Positions 8,140 through 16,795 of a stretch of 64,000 nucleotides of DNA are shown here, piece by piece. The position numbers and the translations under genes were made by a program. Position 1 is the stretch's first letter. Every line of letters begins with the position of its first letter. A model generated the notes under the pieces. It worked only from the letters and a program-made list of their open reading frames with translations, searched no databases and was not told the DNA's origin. The stretch comes from Desulfarculaceae bacterium (GTDB lineage: Bacteria; Desulfobacterota; Desulfarculia; Desulfarculales; Desulfarculaceae), in contig JAHLKT010000002.1 of assembly GCA_020444545.1 (NCBI GenBank), positions 526,870 through 590,869 on the forward strand. Direction: 5' to 3'.

Positions 8140-8999
8140 CCCGCCACGGGCTCCTGCCGCTTAATCAGGGTCACCTCGTTGCCCGACTCGTTGTAGATCA
8201 CCTGATCCATGATGGACTTGATCAAAAACACCCCGCGCCCCCGTTCGGAGAGCAGGCGCTCGTTGGCCGTGGGGTTGAGCACGCTGTGATGGTCAAAGCC
8301 TTCGCCCTCGTCGCGGATGGTTACCTGGATCTCGCCGCTGGTGATCTCGGCGGTCACCCGGATCTGCTTGTCCTGGTCCCAGCGGTTCCCGTGCTCCATG
8401 GCGTTGGTCACCGCCTCCACCAGGGCCAGCTTCAGGTGGTTGTCCAGGTCCGGCCGGGCGAAGCCCACCGCCACCGCCGACAGGGCCAGCTGGTAGACCA
8501 CCTCTTGCACGCACTCCGGACGGCTGGGGGCCTCCATGCGGGTCTGCTGCCAGATGGTGGGCAGGGCGCATCCCCGGGGCTGGATGCTGGCCAGGGACAG
8601 GCTCTGCTCCACCACGTGCTCCAGGGCGTCTAGGTCCAGGGGCTTGGCCAAAAAGTTCTCGGCTCCGGCCTTGAGGGCCTGCACCACGGTCTCGGCCTCG
8701 CCGTAGCCGCTGATCACCACCACCGGCAGGCGGGGGTTCAGGTCCTTGGCCGCCTTTAATAGCTGCAAGCCGTCGAGATACGGCATGCGCACGTCGGTGA
8801 TGAGCAGGTCGAACTCGTGGGCGCGCAGGTGGTCCAAAGCCTGCTTGCCGTCGGCCGCCGCGACGACCCGGTAGCCCTTGTCCTCCAGGCAGCGGCGCAG
8901 GAGCTCGGTCATCAGCTTTTCGTCATCAGCCACCAGTATCCTGGCGTCGGCGGGCCGGTGAGTCGAGGAGTCGGATGGTTGAACTGAAGGTGGCTTCAT
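8130..8999 (-). CDS. Response regulator with RsbW/SpoIIAB-type HATPase output
   Basis: A 289-residue protein: a REC domain (about 20-135, phospho-acceptor D69 in LLITDVRMPYLDG, acidic pair ADDE) joined to a C-terminal GHKL ATPase of the anti-sigma/serine-kinase class. The N-box is ALVEAVTNAMEHGN near residue 200, followed by RDEGEGFD and ERGRGVFLIKSIMD. There is no His-kinase dimerisation domain, so the output is expected to be a Rsb-like serine kinase or anti-sigma switch. The ATG at 8999 overlaps the upstream PP2C gene stop by 4 bp. It likely acts opposite to that phosphatase on the STAS proteins of the same cluster. Confidence 0.88.
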   Translation of the reverse strand: MKPPSVQPSDSSTHRPADARILVADDEKLMTELLRRCLEDKGYRVVAAADGKQALDHLRAHEFDLLITDVRMPYLDGLQLLKAAKDLNPRLPVVVISGYGEAETVVQALKAGAENFLAKPLDLDALEHVVEQSLSLASIQPRGCALPTIWQQTRMEAPSRPECVQEVVYQLALSAVAVGFARPDLDNHLKLALVEAVTNAMEHGNRWDQDKQIRVTAEITSGEIQVTIRDEGEGFDHHSVLNPTANERLLSERGRGVFLIKSIMDQVIYNESGNEVTLIKRQEPVAGCD

Positions 9000-10177
9000 T
9001 GGAAATCCATGACGATCAAAGCCATGTCGTCGCTGTGATCGCCCCGCGAGAAATTCTCCAGCTGCATTTGCAGCCGGTCCACGAAATCCTGGGGAGGCAG
9101 GTCTCTGGCCGCTTGGGCCATGCGTTCCAGGCCTCCTATGCCCAGGGGCCTTCCCTGGGCGTCCTCGGCCTCGGTGCACCCGTCGGTGTACAGGAGCAGG
9201 CGATAGCCGGGCCCCAGCTCGGTCCGGGTATCCTTAAAGCTTACCAAGGGCGGCTCTTGCGAGAAAACCCCCAGCAGAAAACCGGGGTTGCTCAGGCGCA
9301 TCGCCGGCCCCGAGGGAGGCAGGCACAGGGGAGGGGGGTGCCCGGCCGAGCACCAGGTAAGGCGGCGGCCGGGGTGGTAGAGCCCCAAAAAGGCGGTGAC
9401 GTAGCGGTCCTCCTCGGTGAGGCTCACTAGGTCCTGGTTCAAGGCGGCCAAAGCTTCCGCCGGGGAGTAGGTGCGCTCCAGGTAGCCGGGCAAAAGGGCC
9501 TTGAGAATGCTGGCGGTCATGGCCGAGGCCACGCCGTGGCCGGCTACGTCGGCCACCACCACGCCCAGGTCGCCGCTGGGCAGGGGGAAGAAATCGAAGT
9601 AGTCGCCGCCCAGTTCCTGGCAGGGTTTGAATAGCCAGGCCGCCTCCACCCCAGGGGCTTGCAGGGGGGCGGGGAGCAGGAAGTTCTGGTAGCGGGCGGC
9701 CATGGCCAGCTCCCGGCTCATGTGCTGGTTGGCCCGGCGCACCTGGGAAATCATGCGCCGCGCGTTCACCGCGTTGCGCACCTTCAGGGGCAATACCAGC
9801 TTCAGCTCGCGCCCCCTCAGCGGTTTGATGAAATAGTCGTAACAGTCCATGCTCAGGGCTTCGGAAAGCGAGTCCAGGTCGTCCAGGGAGCTGTTGACGA
9901 TCACCGGAATGTCCCGGGCCACCTCATTTTCCAGGCGCCAGCGCAGGAAGGCAAAGCCGTCCATCACCGGCATCATCAGGTCCAGGAGGATCAGGTCCAC
10001 CCCGGCCCCGGATTGTAGGGTGTCCACCGCCTGGCGGCCGTCTTCGCATTCGATGAAGTGGTAATCGCCCCGGGAGGTGAGGGCGGAGATCAACAGCTCC
10101 CGGTTCAGCCGGGAGTCGTCCACCACCATGATCGCCGCCTTGGGTTCCCAGTGGTCTTGCCGCCAATGATGACTCAT
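8996..10177 (-). CDS. Response regulator with RsbU/SpoIIE-type PP2C phosphatase output
   Basis: A 393-residue protein. The N-terminal REC domain (about 14-130, acceptor D66 in LILLDLMMPVMDG) and a short helical linker (about 140-165) precede a PP2C-like SpoIIE domain (about 170-390). That domain carries the metal-binding motifs GGDYFDFF, VVADVAGHGVAS, LLLYTDGCTEA and a terminal DDMALIV. Such proteins dephosphorylate STAS anti-anti-sigma factors when the receiver is phosphorylated. The ATG at 10177 overlaps the cheB stop (ATGA); the frame upstream to 10207 is less likely. It sits inside the chemosensory operon, so CheA is a plausible phosphodonor. Confidence 0.9.
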   Translation of the reverse strand: MSHHWRQDHWEPKAAIMVVDDSRLNRELLISALTSRGDYHFIECEDGRQAVDTLQSGAGVDLILLDLMMPVMDGFAFLRWRLENEVARDIPVIVNSSLDDLDSLSEALSMDCYDYFIKPLRGRELKLVLPLKVRNAVNARRMISQVRRANQHMSRELAMAARYQNFLLPAPLQAPGVEAAWLFKPCQELGGDYFDFFPLPSGDLGVVVADVAGHGVASAMTASILKALLPGYLERTYSPAEALAALNQDLVSLTEEDRYVTAFLGLYHPGRRLTWCSAGHPPPLCLPPSGPAMRLSNPGFLLGVFSQEPPLVSFKDTRTELGPGYRLLLYTDGCTEAEDAQGRPLGIGGLERMAQAARDLPPQDFVDRLQMQLENFSRGDHSDDMALIVMDFQ

Positions 10178-11241
10178 TTGTCCGCTCCCGTGCGCGCCTG
10201 GCGCCACAGCCTTTCCATGATCGGGGCCAAGCGCTCCAGGGGCAACACCAGGTCGGCCGATCCCCCTTCCACCACCGCCCGGGCCATGCCGTAGATGACC
10301 GAGCTGGCTTCGTCCTGGGCCAGGATCAGAGACCCGGCCCGGCGCATCTCGGCGGCTCCCAGCGCGCCGTCGCTGCCCATGCCGGTCATGATTATACCAA
10401 CCGCCGCTGGGCCCGCGCTGGCCGCGGCTGACCGGAACAGGACATCCACCGAGGGTTTGTGATGATTGACCAGGGGGCCGTCCTTGACTCGGACATAGTA
10501 GCCGTGCAGACCCTTTTCCAATAAGAGATGGCGGCCTCCCGGCGCGATGAGCGCCCAGCCCGGCTCCAGGGGCTGGTAGTCCTCGGCCTGGGCCACGCTG
10601 ACCGCGCAGTTTTGGTTGAGGCGGGCGGCAAAGGGCCCGGTGAACTGGGCGGGCAGGTGCTGCACGATGGCCAGGGGAGGGCTGTCGGCCGGCAGGCCGG
10701 CCAGCAGGCGCTCCAGGGCCACGGTGCCCCCGGTGGAGGCCCCGATGGCCACCACCATGGCCGGCGTGGGGCGATAGCGCGAGGTTGCGGGCAGGGCAAC
10801 TGCTTGGGGCGCGGCGGACGCGGATGGCAGCTTAAGCCGGGCCCGCGCGGCGGCGCGCACCTTGGAAACGATCTCCAGGCCCAGCTCGGGCAGGCGCTCC
10901 TGGAGGTTGGCGGTGGGCTTGCTCACCACCTCCACCGCGCCCAGGCTCAGGGCCTTGAGGGTGGCCTCGGCCCCCTGCTGGGTGGTCTTGGAGAACATCA
11001 CCACAGGCATGGGCCGGGAGGCCATCAGCTTTTCCAGGAAGGTCAGCCCGTCCATGCGGGGCATCTCGATGTCCAGGGTCAATACGTCGGGATCGAGCTT
11101 GATTATCTTGTCCCGGGCGAAGTAAGGGTCCGCCGCCGCTCCCACCACCACCATATCCGGCTCGGCCTCGAGCAGGGAGCGCAGATACTCCCTGATCATG
11201 GCCGAGTCGTCGATGATGAGCACCTTGATGGGTTGGGTCAT
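10174..11241 (-). CDS. cheB: Chemotaxis protein-glutamate methylesterase/glutamine deamidase CheB
   Basis: A 355-residue two-domain CheB. The receiver has acceptor D57 (VLTLDIEMPRMDG). The C-terminal methylesterase domain carries the catalytic Ser in IGASTGGT, His in VQHLPAQFT and Asp in MTGMGSDGA. CheB demethylates chemoreceptors and feeds back on CheA activity. It lies in the operon between cheD (31 bp upstream) and the PP2C response regulator (4-bp overlap). No receptor gene is present locally, so its targets must be encoded elsewhere. Confidence 0.95.
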   Translation of the reverse strand: MTQPIKVLIIDDSAMIREYLRSLLEAEPDMVVVGAAADPYFARDKIIKLDPDVLTLDIEMPRMDGLTFLEKLMASRPMPVVMFSKTTQQGAEATLKALSLGAVEVVSKPTANLQERLPELGLEIVSKVRAAARARLKLPSASAAPQAVALPATSRYRPTPAMVVAIGASTGGTVALERLLAGLPADSPPLAIVQHLPAQFTGPFAARLNQNCAVSVAQAEDYQPLEPGWALIAPGGRHLLLEKGLHGYYVRVKDGPLVNHHKPSVDVLFRSAAASAGPAAVGIIMTGMGSDGALGAAEMRRAGSLILAQDEASSVIYGMARAVVEGGSADLVLPLERLAPIMERLWRQARTGADK

Positions 11242-11272
11242 GTGTTTCCGCCTCTTTCGGCCGGGGCAGGCT

Positions 11273-11866
11273 TCAATCGTCGAAAACGGTCAGGTCCTCC
11301 GCGCGGGAGGCCTTGCGGGCCCGGCGGCGGAAGTCCTCTTCCTGTTCCAGCGCCTCCTGCCCCAGGGGCTGGGCCAGGCGCTTGATAAAGGCCTGGCCGC
11401 TATGGGGCAGATAAAACACCTTGCGTCCGCAGTTGCCCCCCACGTCGTAGGACGCCAGAGGGATGTTCTCCAGGGACAAGAAACGCCGCACGAAATCCAG
11501 GTTGGCCTGGGGCACGCTGCGCGCGCAAGAGGGCGCCGCGGGCAACACGTGGCCTCCGCCAAAGACCTTGGCCTCCAAATGATCCCGTCCGCCGCCCGCC
11601 TTGATGATCCCGCCGATCACCAGCTCCATGGCGTACATGCCGTAGCGGGCGCTGGCCGAGGCCTTGGCGCCGGGCAGGGCGCCGCTGCTTTCCGGCAGCA
11701 TGAAGTGGTTCATGCCCCCGATGCCCAGACTGGCATCGCGGATGCACACCGACACGCAGGAGCCCAGGATGGTGCTTATCACCTCGTCGCTCCTCGTTAC
11801 ATAATACTCTCCCGCCTGGATGGTGATCAGGGGGCGCGAAAAGCGCGGCGAGTATTGGCGCAGCAT
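11273..11866 (-). CDS. cheD: Chemoreceptor glutamine deamidase CheD
   Basis: A 197-residue CheD-family protein with the catalytic Cys and His in TILGSCVSVCIRDASLGIGG and GGMNHFMLP. A second conserved stretch is AKVFGGGHVLP. CheD deamidates receptor glutamines and in some bacteria modulates CheC. There is no CheC here, but CheB and CheR flank it. It ends with a charged tail (about 165-197) beyond the usual 160-170-residue core. The ATG at 11866 lies 6 bp after the cheR stop. Confidence 0.93.
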   Translation of the reverse strand: MLRQYSPRFSRPLITIQAGEYYVTRSDEVISTILGSCVSVCIRDASLGIGGMNHFMLPESSGALPGAKASASARYGMYAMELVIGGIIKAGGGRDHLEAKVFGGGHVLPAAPSCARSVPQANLDFVRRFLSLENIPLASYDVGGNCGRKVFYLPHSGQAFIKRLAQPLGQEALEQEEDFRRRARKASRAEDLTVFDD

Positions 11867-11872
11867 GACGAT

Positions 11873-12748
11873 CTATCGCTTCCGGTAAACCGTGGGGCCC
11901 ACGCAGGCGAAGCGCCCGGCATCGGAGAGCAGGGATTCGGAATGGCCCAGGAACAACCAGCCCCCCGGCTTGAGGGCGGCGCTCAGCCGTTCCACGATGG
12001 CCGCCTTGTCCTCGGCCTCGAAGTAAATGAGCACGTTGCGGCAAAAGATGAGATCCAGTGAGGCGGCGCGGGGGTAGGGCGCGCCCATGAGGTTCATCTT
12101 GCCGAAGACGATCATCTGGCGCAGCTCGGGCCGGGCCTGGAAATGGGGCCCGCCGGGCTCGCGCAGCCGGGCGAAATGCTTGAGCAGCAAATGGCGGGGC
12201 AGGCGCTCGGTTTCCAGCCGGCCGTAGATTCCCTGGCTGGCCCGGCGCAGCAGGGCGGTGTGCAGGTCCGTGGCCAAAACCCGGGCCGACCAGCCCGGAC
12301 GCAAGGCCAGGAACTCGGACAGGGTGATGGCCAGGGAGTAGGCCTCTTCGCCCGAGGAGCATCCGGCCGACCAGGCCCGCAGGGCGCGGGGAGGGCCCGT
12401 GGCGGTCAGGGAGGGCAGCGCCGTCTGGCGCAGGAAATCGAAGTGGTGCCCCTCGCGGAAGAAGCCGGTCTGGTTGGTGGTGATCTGGTTGATCATCTGC
12501 ACCAGCTCGTCCTCGCCTGCGGCCGATTGGAGCAGGGCCACGTACTGGGTGAAGTTGGCCAGGCCCAAGGCGCGCAAGCGGCGGCTCAGGCGGCTGATCA
12601 CCAGGTCCTGCTTGTTGGGCCCCAAGGTTATGCCCGTGCGCTGCTTGACCAAGTCGCGGATGGCCGTGAAGTCGGAAGCGCGCAAGGGAAAGGGGCCCAG
12701 GGGAGGGGCCTGGGGGGCGCGGGAGGGGCGGTTGGGTTCAGGAGGCAT
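11873..12748 (-). CDS. cheR: Chemotaxis protein methyltransferase CheR
   Basis: A 291-residue CheR. The N-terminal all-alpha domain (about 20-90, with RTGITLGPNKQDLVISRLSR) is followed by a class I SAM methyltransferase domain. Motif I is LRAWSAGCSSGEEAYSLAIT, and the segment DLIFCRNVLIYF is diagnostic for CheR. It methylates receptor glutamates, opposite CheB. The ATG at 12748 overlaps the 3' end of the HPt-CheW fusion gene by 11 bp, so translation is probably coupled. There is no TPR extension of the kind found in some non-flagellar systems. Confidence 0.95.
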   Translation of the reverse strand: MPPEPNRPSRAPQAPPLGPFPLRASDFTAIRDLVKQRTGITLGPNKQDLVISRLSRRLRALGLANFTQYVALLQSAAGEDELVQMINQITTNQTGFFREGHHFDFLRQTALPSLTATGPPRALRAWSAGCSSGEEAYSLAITLSEFLALRPGWSARVLATDLHTALLRRASQGIYGRLETERLPRHLLLKHFARLREPGGPHFQARPELRQMIVFGKMNLMGAPYPRAASLDLIFCRNVLIYFEAEDKAAIVERLSAALKPGGWLFLGHSESLLSDAGRFACVGPTVYRKR

Positions 12749-14048
12749 GGCGCATCGCCTCCGTGCCCAGCAGGCCGGCCAGATCCACCAGGATGACCAG
12801 GCGCGAATCGTGCTCCACCAGGCCCCGCAGGTGTTCGCGGCCCACCGGCCCGGCCATGTCCGGGGCCTCCTGCATGGTCTCCTCGGGCACGGCCACCACC
12901 TCGCGCACCATGTCCACCACCACGCCTTGCAGCTTGCCTTCCAGGCGCGCCAGCACCACCACCGGCTCGGCGCTCTGGTCGTGGGGCAGCCCCAGCAGGC
13001 GGCGCAGATCGAACACCGGCACCACCGCGCCCCTGAGGTTCATCACCCCCAGCACGTGGGCCGGGCTCAAGGGCAGGGCGGTGATGGGGGGCAGGGTGAA
13101 GATCTCCCGCACCATCCCCACCTCCACGGCGTAGGTCTCCGGCCCCAGGTCGAACACCAGGTATTGCGGGACCGGCCCTTCCACCGGGGCGGGCAGGCCG
13201 GCTTCCGGCTCGCGCGAGGCGGGCGCATCCGGGGCCCGGGGCGTGGCCTCTTGCCGGACGGGCATTGCCTGGGCATCCAGGGGGGCGTCCTCTTCGGCGG
13301 GCCCGGCTTGGGGCCGCTCCAGGGCGGCCAGACCGTGGCCCAGCTCCTCCGGCCCCAGCGGGCGCAGGCTCTCCCGGGGCAGGGACATCACGTCGCACAG
13401 GGGCCCGGCTTCCAGGGCCGAGGCGTAGAGCAGGGCCAGATCCTGGTCTTCGATTTGGGCGCAGGCCAGCAGGTCGCCCAGGGTGAGCAGCTCGCCCAGG
13501 CTGGTGTACAGGGACTGGGCGGGCACTTGGCCGCCGCCGGGCAGGGTCAGGCAATACAGACACACGCCCGGGGGCTGGTGCTCTAAGAGCCAGGGGCTGA
13601 TCCCCCAGGCCGCGCCGGGACGGCCGGGCACGGCCAAGCTCTGGGGCCGCAGACGGGCCAGGTCCTGGCCGGGCAGGCCCGCCCCCAGGGCCGCCTCCAA
13701 AGCGCGCAGGGCCCCGGCGGTCTCCACATGCTCCAGCTCCTCCAGGCGGGCGAACATGGCGGCCAAAACGTCGGCTGCTTGCAATAGGGCGTCGGTGAGG
13801 TGCTGGCGGGGCTCCAGCCCACCCCCGGCCACCAGGCGCAGGGCCGCCTCCATGCCCCCGGCCAGGCGCTCCATGGGCTCGCAGCCGGCCAGGGCCGCGC
13901 CGCCGCGCACCGCGTGCACCGCGCGCAAGACGCTGTGCCCCGCCTCGCTCACCTGCTCGCCGCGCTCCAGGGCCAAAAGGCCCTGCTCCACCTCGGCCAA
14001 CAGGGCCGGGGAGTCGGCGGCCATCAGGCGCAGCAGGCCGCGCCGCAT
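12738..14048 (-). CDS. HPt-like / CheA-P2-like / CheW fusion protein
   Basis: A 436-residue protein. The N-terminal HPt-like helical bundle (about 1-125) has a candidate phospho-histidine H45 in AVHAVRGGAALAG, against HTMKGNAG in the neighbouring CheA. The middle region (about 150-240) resembles the alpha/beta segment that follows HPt in that CheA. A low-complexity linker leads to a C-terminal CheW domain (about 292-430, with VFDLGPETYAVEVGMVREIF and PVFDLRRLLGLP). This looks like the cluster's only CheW, carrying its own HPt domain. It has no kinase domain. The ATG at 14048 abuts the cheA stop. I do not know a standard name for this architecture. Confidence 0.85.
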   Translation of the reverse strand: MRRGLLRLMAADSPALLAEVEQGLLALERGEQVSEAGHSVLRAVHAVRGGAALAGCEPMERLAGGMEAALRLVAGGGLEPRQHLTDALLQAADVLAAMFARLEELEHVETAGALRALEAALGAGLPGQDLARLRPQSLAVPGRPGAAWGISPWLLEHQPPGVCLYCLTLPGGGQVPAQSLYTSLGELLTLGDLLACAQIEDQDLALLYASALEAGPLCDVMSLPRESLRPLGPEELGHGLAALERPQAGPAEEDAPLDAQAMPVRQEATPRAPDAPASREPEAGLPAPVEGPVPQYLVFDLGPETYAVEVGMVREIFTLPPITALPLSPAHVLGVMNLRGAVVPVFDLRRLLGLPHDQSAEPVVVLARLEGKLQGVVVDMVREVVAVPEETMQEAPDMAGPVGREHLRGLVEHDSRLVILVDLAGLLGTEAMRHAS

Positions 14049-16063
14049 CAGTGGGCCTCTCCCGTCTCCAGGGACATCTTCTCCAGGCTGGGCACATCCA
14101 GCACCAGGCCCACCCGGCCGTCGGCCAGGATGGTGGCCCCGCCGATGCCCGGCACCTTCTGGTAGTTCTGCTCGATGGATTTGATCACCGCCTGGCGCTC
14201 GCCCAGGATGTCGTCCACCAGCAGGCCGAAGCGCTTGCCCAGGCTGCCGATGATCATCACCAGGCCCTCGCAGGGGTCTTCCACCCCGCCTTCAAGGCAA
14301 AACAGGCGGGCCAGGCGCACCAGGGGAAGGTAGCCCTCGCGGTGCCGGATCAGCTCGCCCTTGCCGCGCACCGTGCGCAGCTGGTCGGGCCGGGGCTTCA
14401 TGGATTCCACGATGGAGAGCATGGGCAAGACAAAGGTCTCGCCGGCCACCTTCACGTTCATGCCGTCGATGATGGCCAGGGTCAGGGGCAGCTTGATGCG
14501 GAAGGTGGCCCCCAGCCCAGGGGAGGAATCCACCTCCACCGAGCCGCGCAGGGACTCGATGTTCTCGCGCACCACGTCCAGGCCCACCCCCCGGCCGGAA
14601 AGCTCGGTGACTTGGCTGGCGGTGGAGAATCCGGGGTGGAACAGAAGCTCGTGAATCTCTTCCGGGCCGGGCCGGGCATCCGGCGGGATGAGCCCCAGGG
14701 CCTCGGCCCGCTGGCGCACCTGCTCCGCGTCGACGCCCCGGCCGTCGTCGGCCACCTCTATGAAGATGCGCCCGCCCTGCTGATAGGCCCTCAGCCAGAT
14801 GGTGCCCTCGGCGGGCTTGCCCGCGGCCCGCCGCTCCTCGGGCGCCTCCAGGCCGTGGACCGCCGCGTTGCGCACCAGGTGCCCCAGGGGATCGGCCATC
14901 TGCTCGGCCACGTTCTTGTCCAGCTCGGTGTCCAGGCCGCTCAGCTCCAGGCGGATGTCCTTGCCCAGCTCGGCGGCCAGGTCGCGCACCATGCGGCGGA
15001 AGCGGTTGAAGGTGCCCTCCACCGGCACCATGCGCACCCGCATCACCTGCTGCTGCATCTCCCGGCTGATGCGGCCCATGGACTCCAGGGCGCTTTGCAA
15101 CTCCGGCGCGGCATAGGGACCCACCCCCTCGCTCACCCGGCCCAGGCCGATGACCATCTCGCCCACCAGGTTGATCAGCTTGTCCAGCTTCCCGGTGTCC
15201 ACCCGGATGGTGGGCGCGGCCATGGGCACGGAGCGGGGCGCTGGGCTGGGGGGGGAGGCCTTGGGCGCTGCGGGCTCGGCTGGGGCTTGGCGAGCGGCGG
15301 GCGCCTGGGCCCGGCTCGGCCGCTCCGGGGCCTGATTGGCCGGGGCCTCGCCGCTGGGCCGCACCGTTATCTCGCCCTCGTCGCGCACGAAGATGAAGAC
15401 GTTCTCCACCGTGCTGATGGGGTGCCCGGTGAGCAGCCACAGTTCCCACCACAGGTAAAGCTGGAAGGGGTCCAGGCCGGCGAAGGGCGGCAGCTGTTCG
15501 CTGTGGCACACCACCCGCTCCACCTGGCCCAGCTCCTCCAGCTCCAGAAAAAGCTGCATGGGGTCGGTGCCCATGGTGAATACGTGGCGGGGCAGCTTGA
15601 TGCTCAGGTGCAGGCGCTGGCGCCCGCCGGACTGGGCGGGCAGGGCGGCCGGAGCCGGGGCGGGGCGCGCCGGGCGCGGCGGAGGGGGCGAGCCCTGGTC
15701 CAGGAGAGGGGCCAGCTCACTGAGCAGCTCGTCGGCGGGCCGGGGCCCTTGGCCCTCCATGCGGGCCTGGATCATGCCCTTAAGTTGGTCCGTGGCCTTG
15801 AGCAGCTGGCCCATGACCGGGCCGCCGGGCTCCCGGGAGCCCTGACGCATCTGGTCCAGCACCCCCTCCATGAGATGGGTCAGCTCCACCACCTCCTCGA
15901 AGCCCACGATACCCGCGTTGCCCTTCATGGTGTGGGCCGCGCGGAACACGGTGTTGACCTTCTCGGGGTCCGGACCCCTCTCCAAGGCCAACAGGCCCTC
16001 CTCCAGGGCCTCGATGATCTCCTGCGCCTCTTCCGCGAATATCTCTAGGAGCTTGTCGTCCAA
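14048..16063 (-). CDS. cheA: Chemotaxis histidine kinase CheA
   Basis: A 671-residue CheA. HPt domain with phospho-histidine H44 (RAAHTMKGNAG); a P2-like domain (about 150-245) and a Pro/Ala-rich linker; dimerisation domain (TGKLDKLINLVGEMVIGLGR). The HATPase has N-box HLVRNAAVHG and the G-box VADDGRGVD, and the C-terminal CheW-like P5 domain follows. It should phosphorylate CheY, CheB and probably the two REC proteins downstream. The start is a TTG with GAGGT 7 bp upstream; no ATG fits. It is preceded by cheY by 10 bp. Confidence 0.95.
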   Translation of the reverse strand: MDDKLLEIFAEEAQEIIEALEEGLLALERGPDPEKVNTVFRAAHTMKGNAGIVGFEEVVELTHLMEGVLDQMRQGSREPGGPVMGQLLKATDQLKGMIQARMEGQGPRPADELLSELAPLLDQGSPPPPRPARPAPAPAALPAQSGGRQRLHLSIKLPRHVFTMGTDPMQLFLELEELGQVERVVCHSEQLPPFAGLDPFQLYLWWELWLLTGHPISTVENVFIFVRDEGEITVRPSGEAPANQAPERPSRAQAPAARQAPAEPAAPKASPPSPAPRSVPMAAPTIRVDTGKLDKLINLVGEMVIGLGRVSEGVGPYAAPELQSALESMGRISREMQQQVMRVRMVPVEGTFNRFRRMVRDLAAELGKDIRLELSGLDTELDKNVAEQMADPLGHLVRNAAVHGLEAPEERRAAGKPAEGTIWLRAYQQGGRIFIEVADDGRGVDAEQVRQRAEALGLIPPDARPGPEEIHELLFHPGFSTASQVTELSGRGVGLDVVRENIESLRGSVEVDSSPGLGATFRIKLPLTLAIIDGMNVKVAGETFVLPMLSIVESMKPRPDQLRTVRGKGELIRHREGYLPLVRLARLFCLEGGVEDPCEGLVMIIGSLGKRFGLLVDDILGERQAVIKSIEQNYQKVPGIGGATILADGRVGLVLDVPSLEKMSLETGEAH

Positions 16064-16073
16064 CGCCGCTACC

Positions 16074-16481
16074 TCAAGCCAGGGTGCGGGTGAACTTTTT
16101 GACCACGGTGAGCAGAGTCTGGGGTTGGAAGGGCTTGACCAGCCAGCCCGAAGCGCCGGCCTCTCTGCCCGCCAACTTGCGCTCCGCCTCGTTTTCGGTG
16201 GTCAATACCAGGATCGGCAGGAACTTGAAGGGAGTCTTTTTCACCTCGCGGATAAAGGAGATGCCGTCCAGGCGGGGCATGTTCACGTCGCTGATGATCA
16301 TGGCCGGCGAGCGCCCCTGGCCTTGCAGCCCGGCCAGGGCCTCCAACCCATCCTGACCGTCGGCCGCCTCCATCACCTGATAGCCGGCGGGCTCCAGCAC
16401 CGCGCGCACCGACATGCGCAGGGTGGCCGAGTCGTCCACCAGCAGGATGAGGCGGCGGTCTTCGGCGGGCTGGGCAGGCAT
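16074..16481 (-). CDS. cheY: CheY-type single-domain response regulator
   Basis: About 135 residues of receiver domain and nothing else. Acidic pair LVDDS, acceptor Asp in MIISDVNMPRLDG, the switch Thr in LVLTTENE, and Lys in LVKPFQ. Two starts are possible: GTG at 16490, which overlaps the upstream STAS stop (GTGA), or ATG at 16481, which has GGAG at 8 bp. I prefer 16481. In flagellar systems CheY binds the motor switch; with no flagellar genes here its output may instead be as a phosphate sink or another partner. Confidence 0.92.
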   Translation of the reverse strand: MPAQPAEDRRLILLVDDSATLRMSVRAVLEPAGYQVMEAADGQDGLEALAGLQGQGRSPAMIISDVNMPRLDGISFIREVKKTPFKFLPILVLTTENEAERKLAGREAGASGWLVKPFQPQTLLTVVKKFTRTLA

Positions 16482-16486
16482 GGGGC

Positions 16487-16777
16487 TCACTCCAGGTAGG
16501 GGGCCAGGTTCCGGTTAAGGCCGGACAGCTCCAGGGCGCGCTCCACCACCCCGGGCAATCCGGCGAGCACGGCCCGGGGACAAGCGTCGTCTTGCAGCCA
16601 GGCGGTAAGCAGTTGCAACCCGGCCAGGTCCACCTCGCGCACCTGGGACAGGTCCAGCCGCACGGGCGGGGCCTGGCTCATGGCCGATTCCAGGGCCTCG
16701 CGCAGGATGTCCAAGTACTGCACCCTCAGCTGTCCGCTGAGGGACAACTGGCCGTTGTTGAATTGGTAATCCAGCAA
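16487..16777 (-). CDS. STAS-domain protein of the chemosensory cluster (non-canonical phosphosite)
   Basis: A 96-residue STAS domain (LSLSGQLRVQYLDILREAL, then VREVDLAGLQLLTAWL). In SpoIIAA/RsbV proteins a Ser or Thr follows the Asp of this last motif; here the positions are Leu-Ala. A serine switch of the usual kind is therefore not evident. Proteins of this AGLQLL type are often encoded in chemosensory operons. The start is TTG with only a weak ribosome binding site, 18 bp after the upstream STAS gene; the exact start is uncertain. Function is inferred from fold and location. Confidence 0.8.
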   Translation of the reverse strand: MLDYQFNNGQLSLSGQLRVQYLDILREALESAMSQAPPVRLDLSQVREVDLAGLQLLTAWLQDDACPRAVLAGLPGVVERALELSGLNRNLAPYLE

Positions 16778-16795
16778 AAGGACGCCGCCGGGTCG

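Noticed and set aside
14051-16048. 665-codon plus-strand ORF opposite cheA
   Set aside because: Composition (His/Leu/Gln/Gly) is that of an antisense shadow and it has no recognisable domain.
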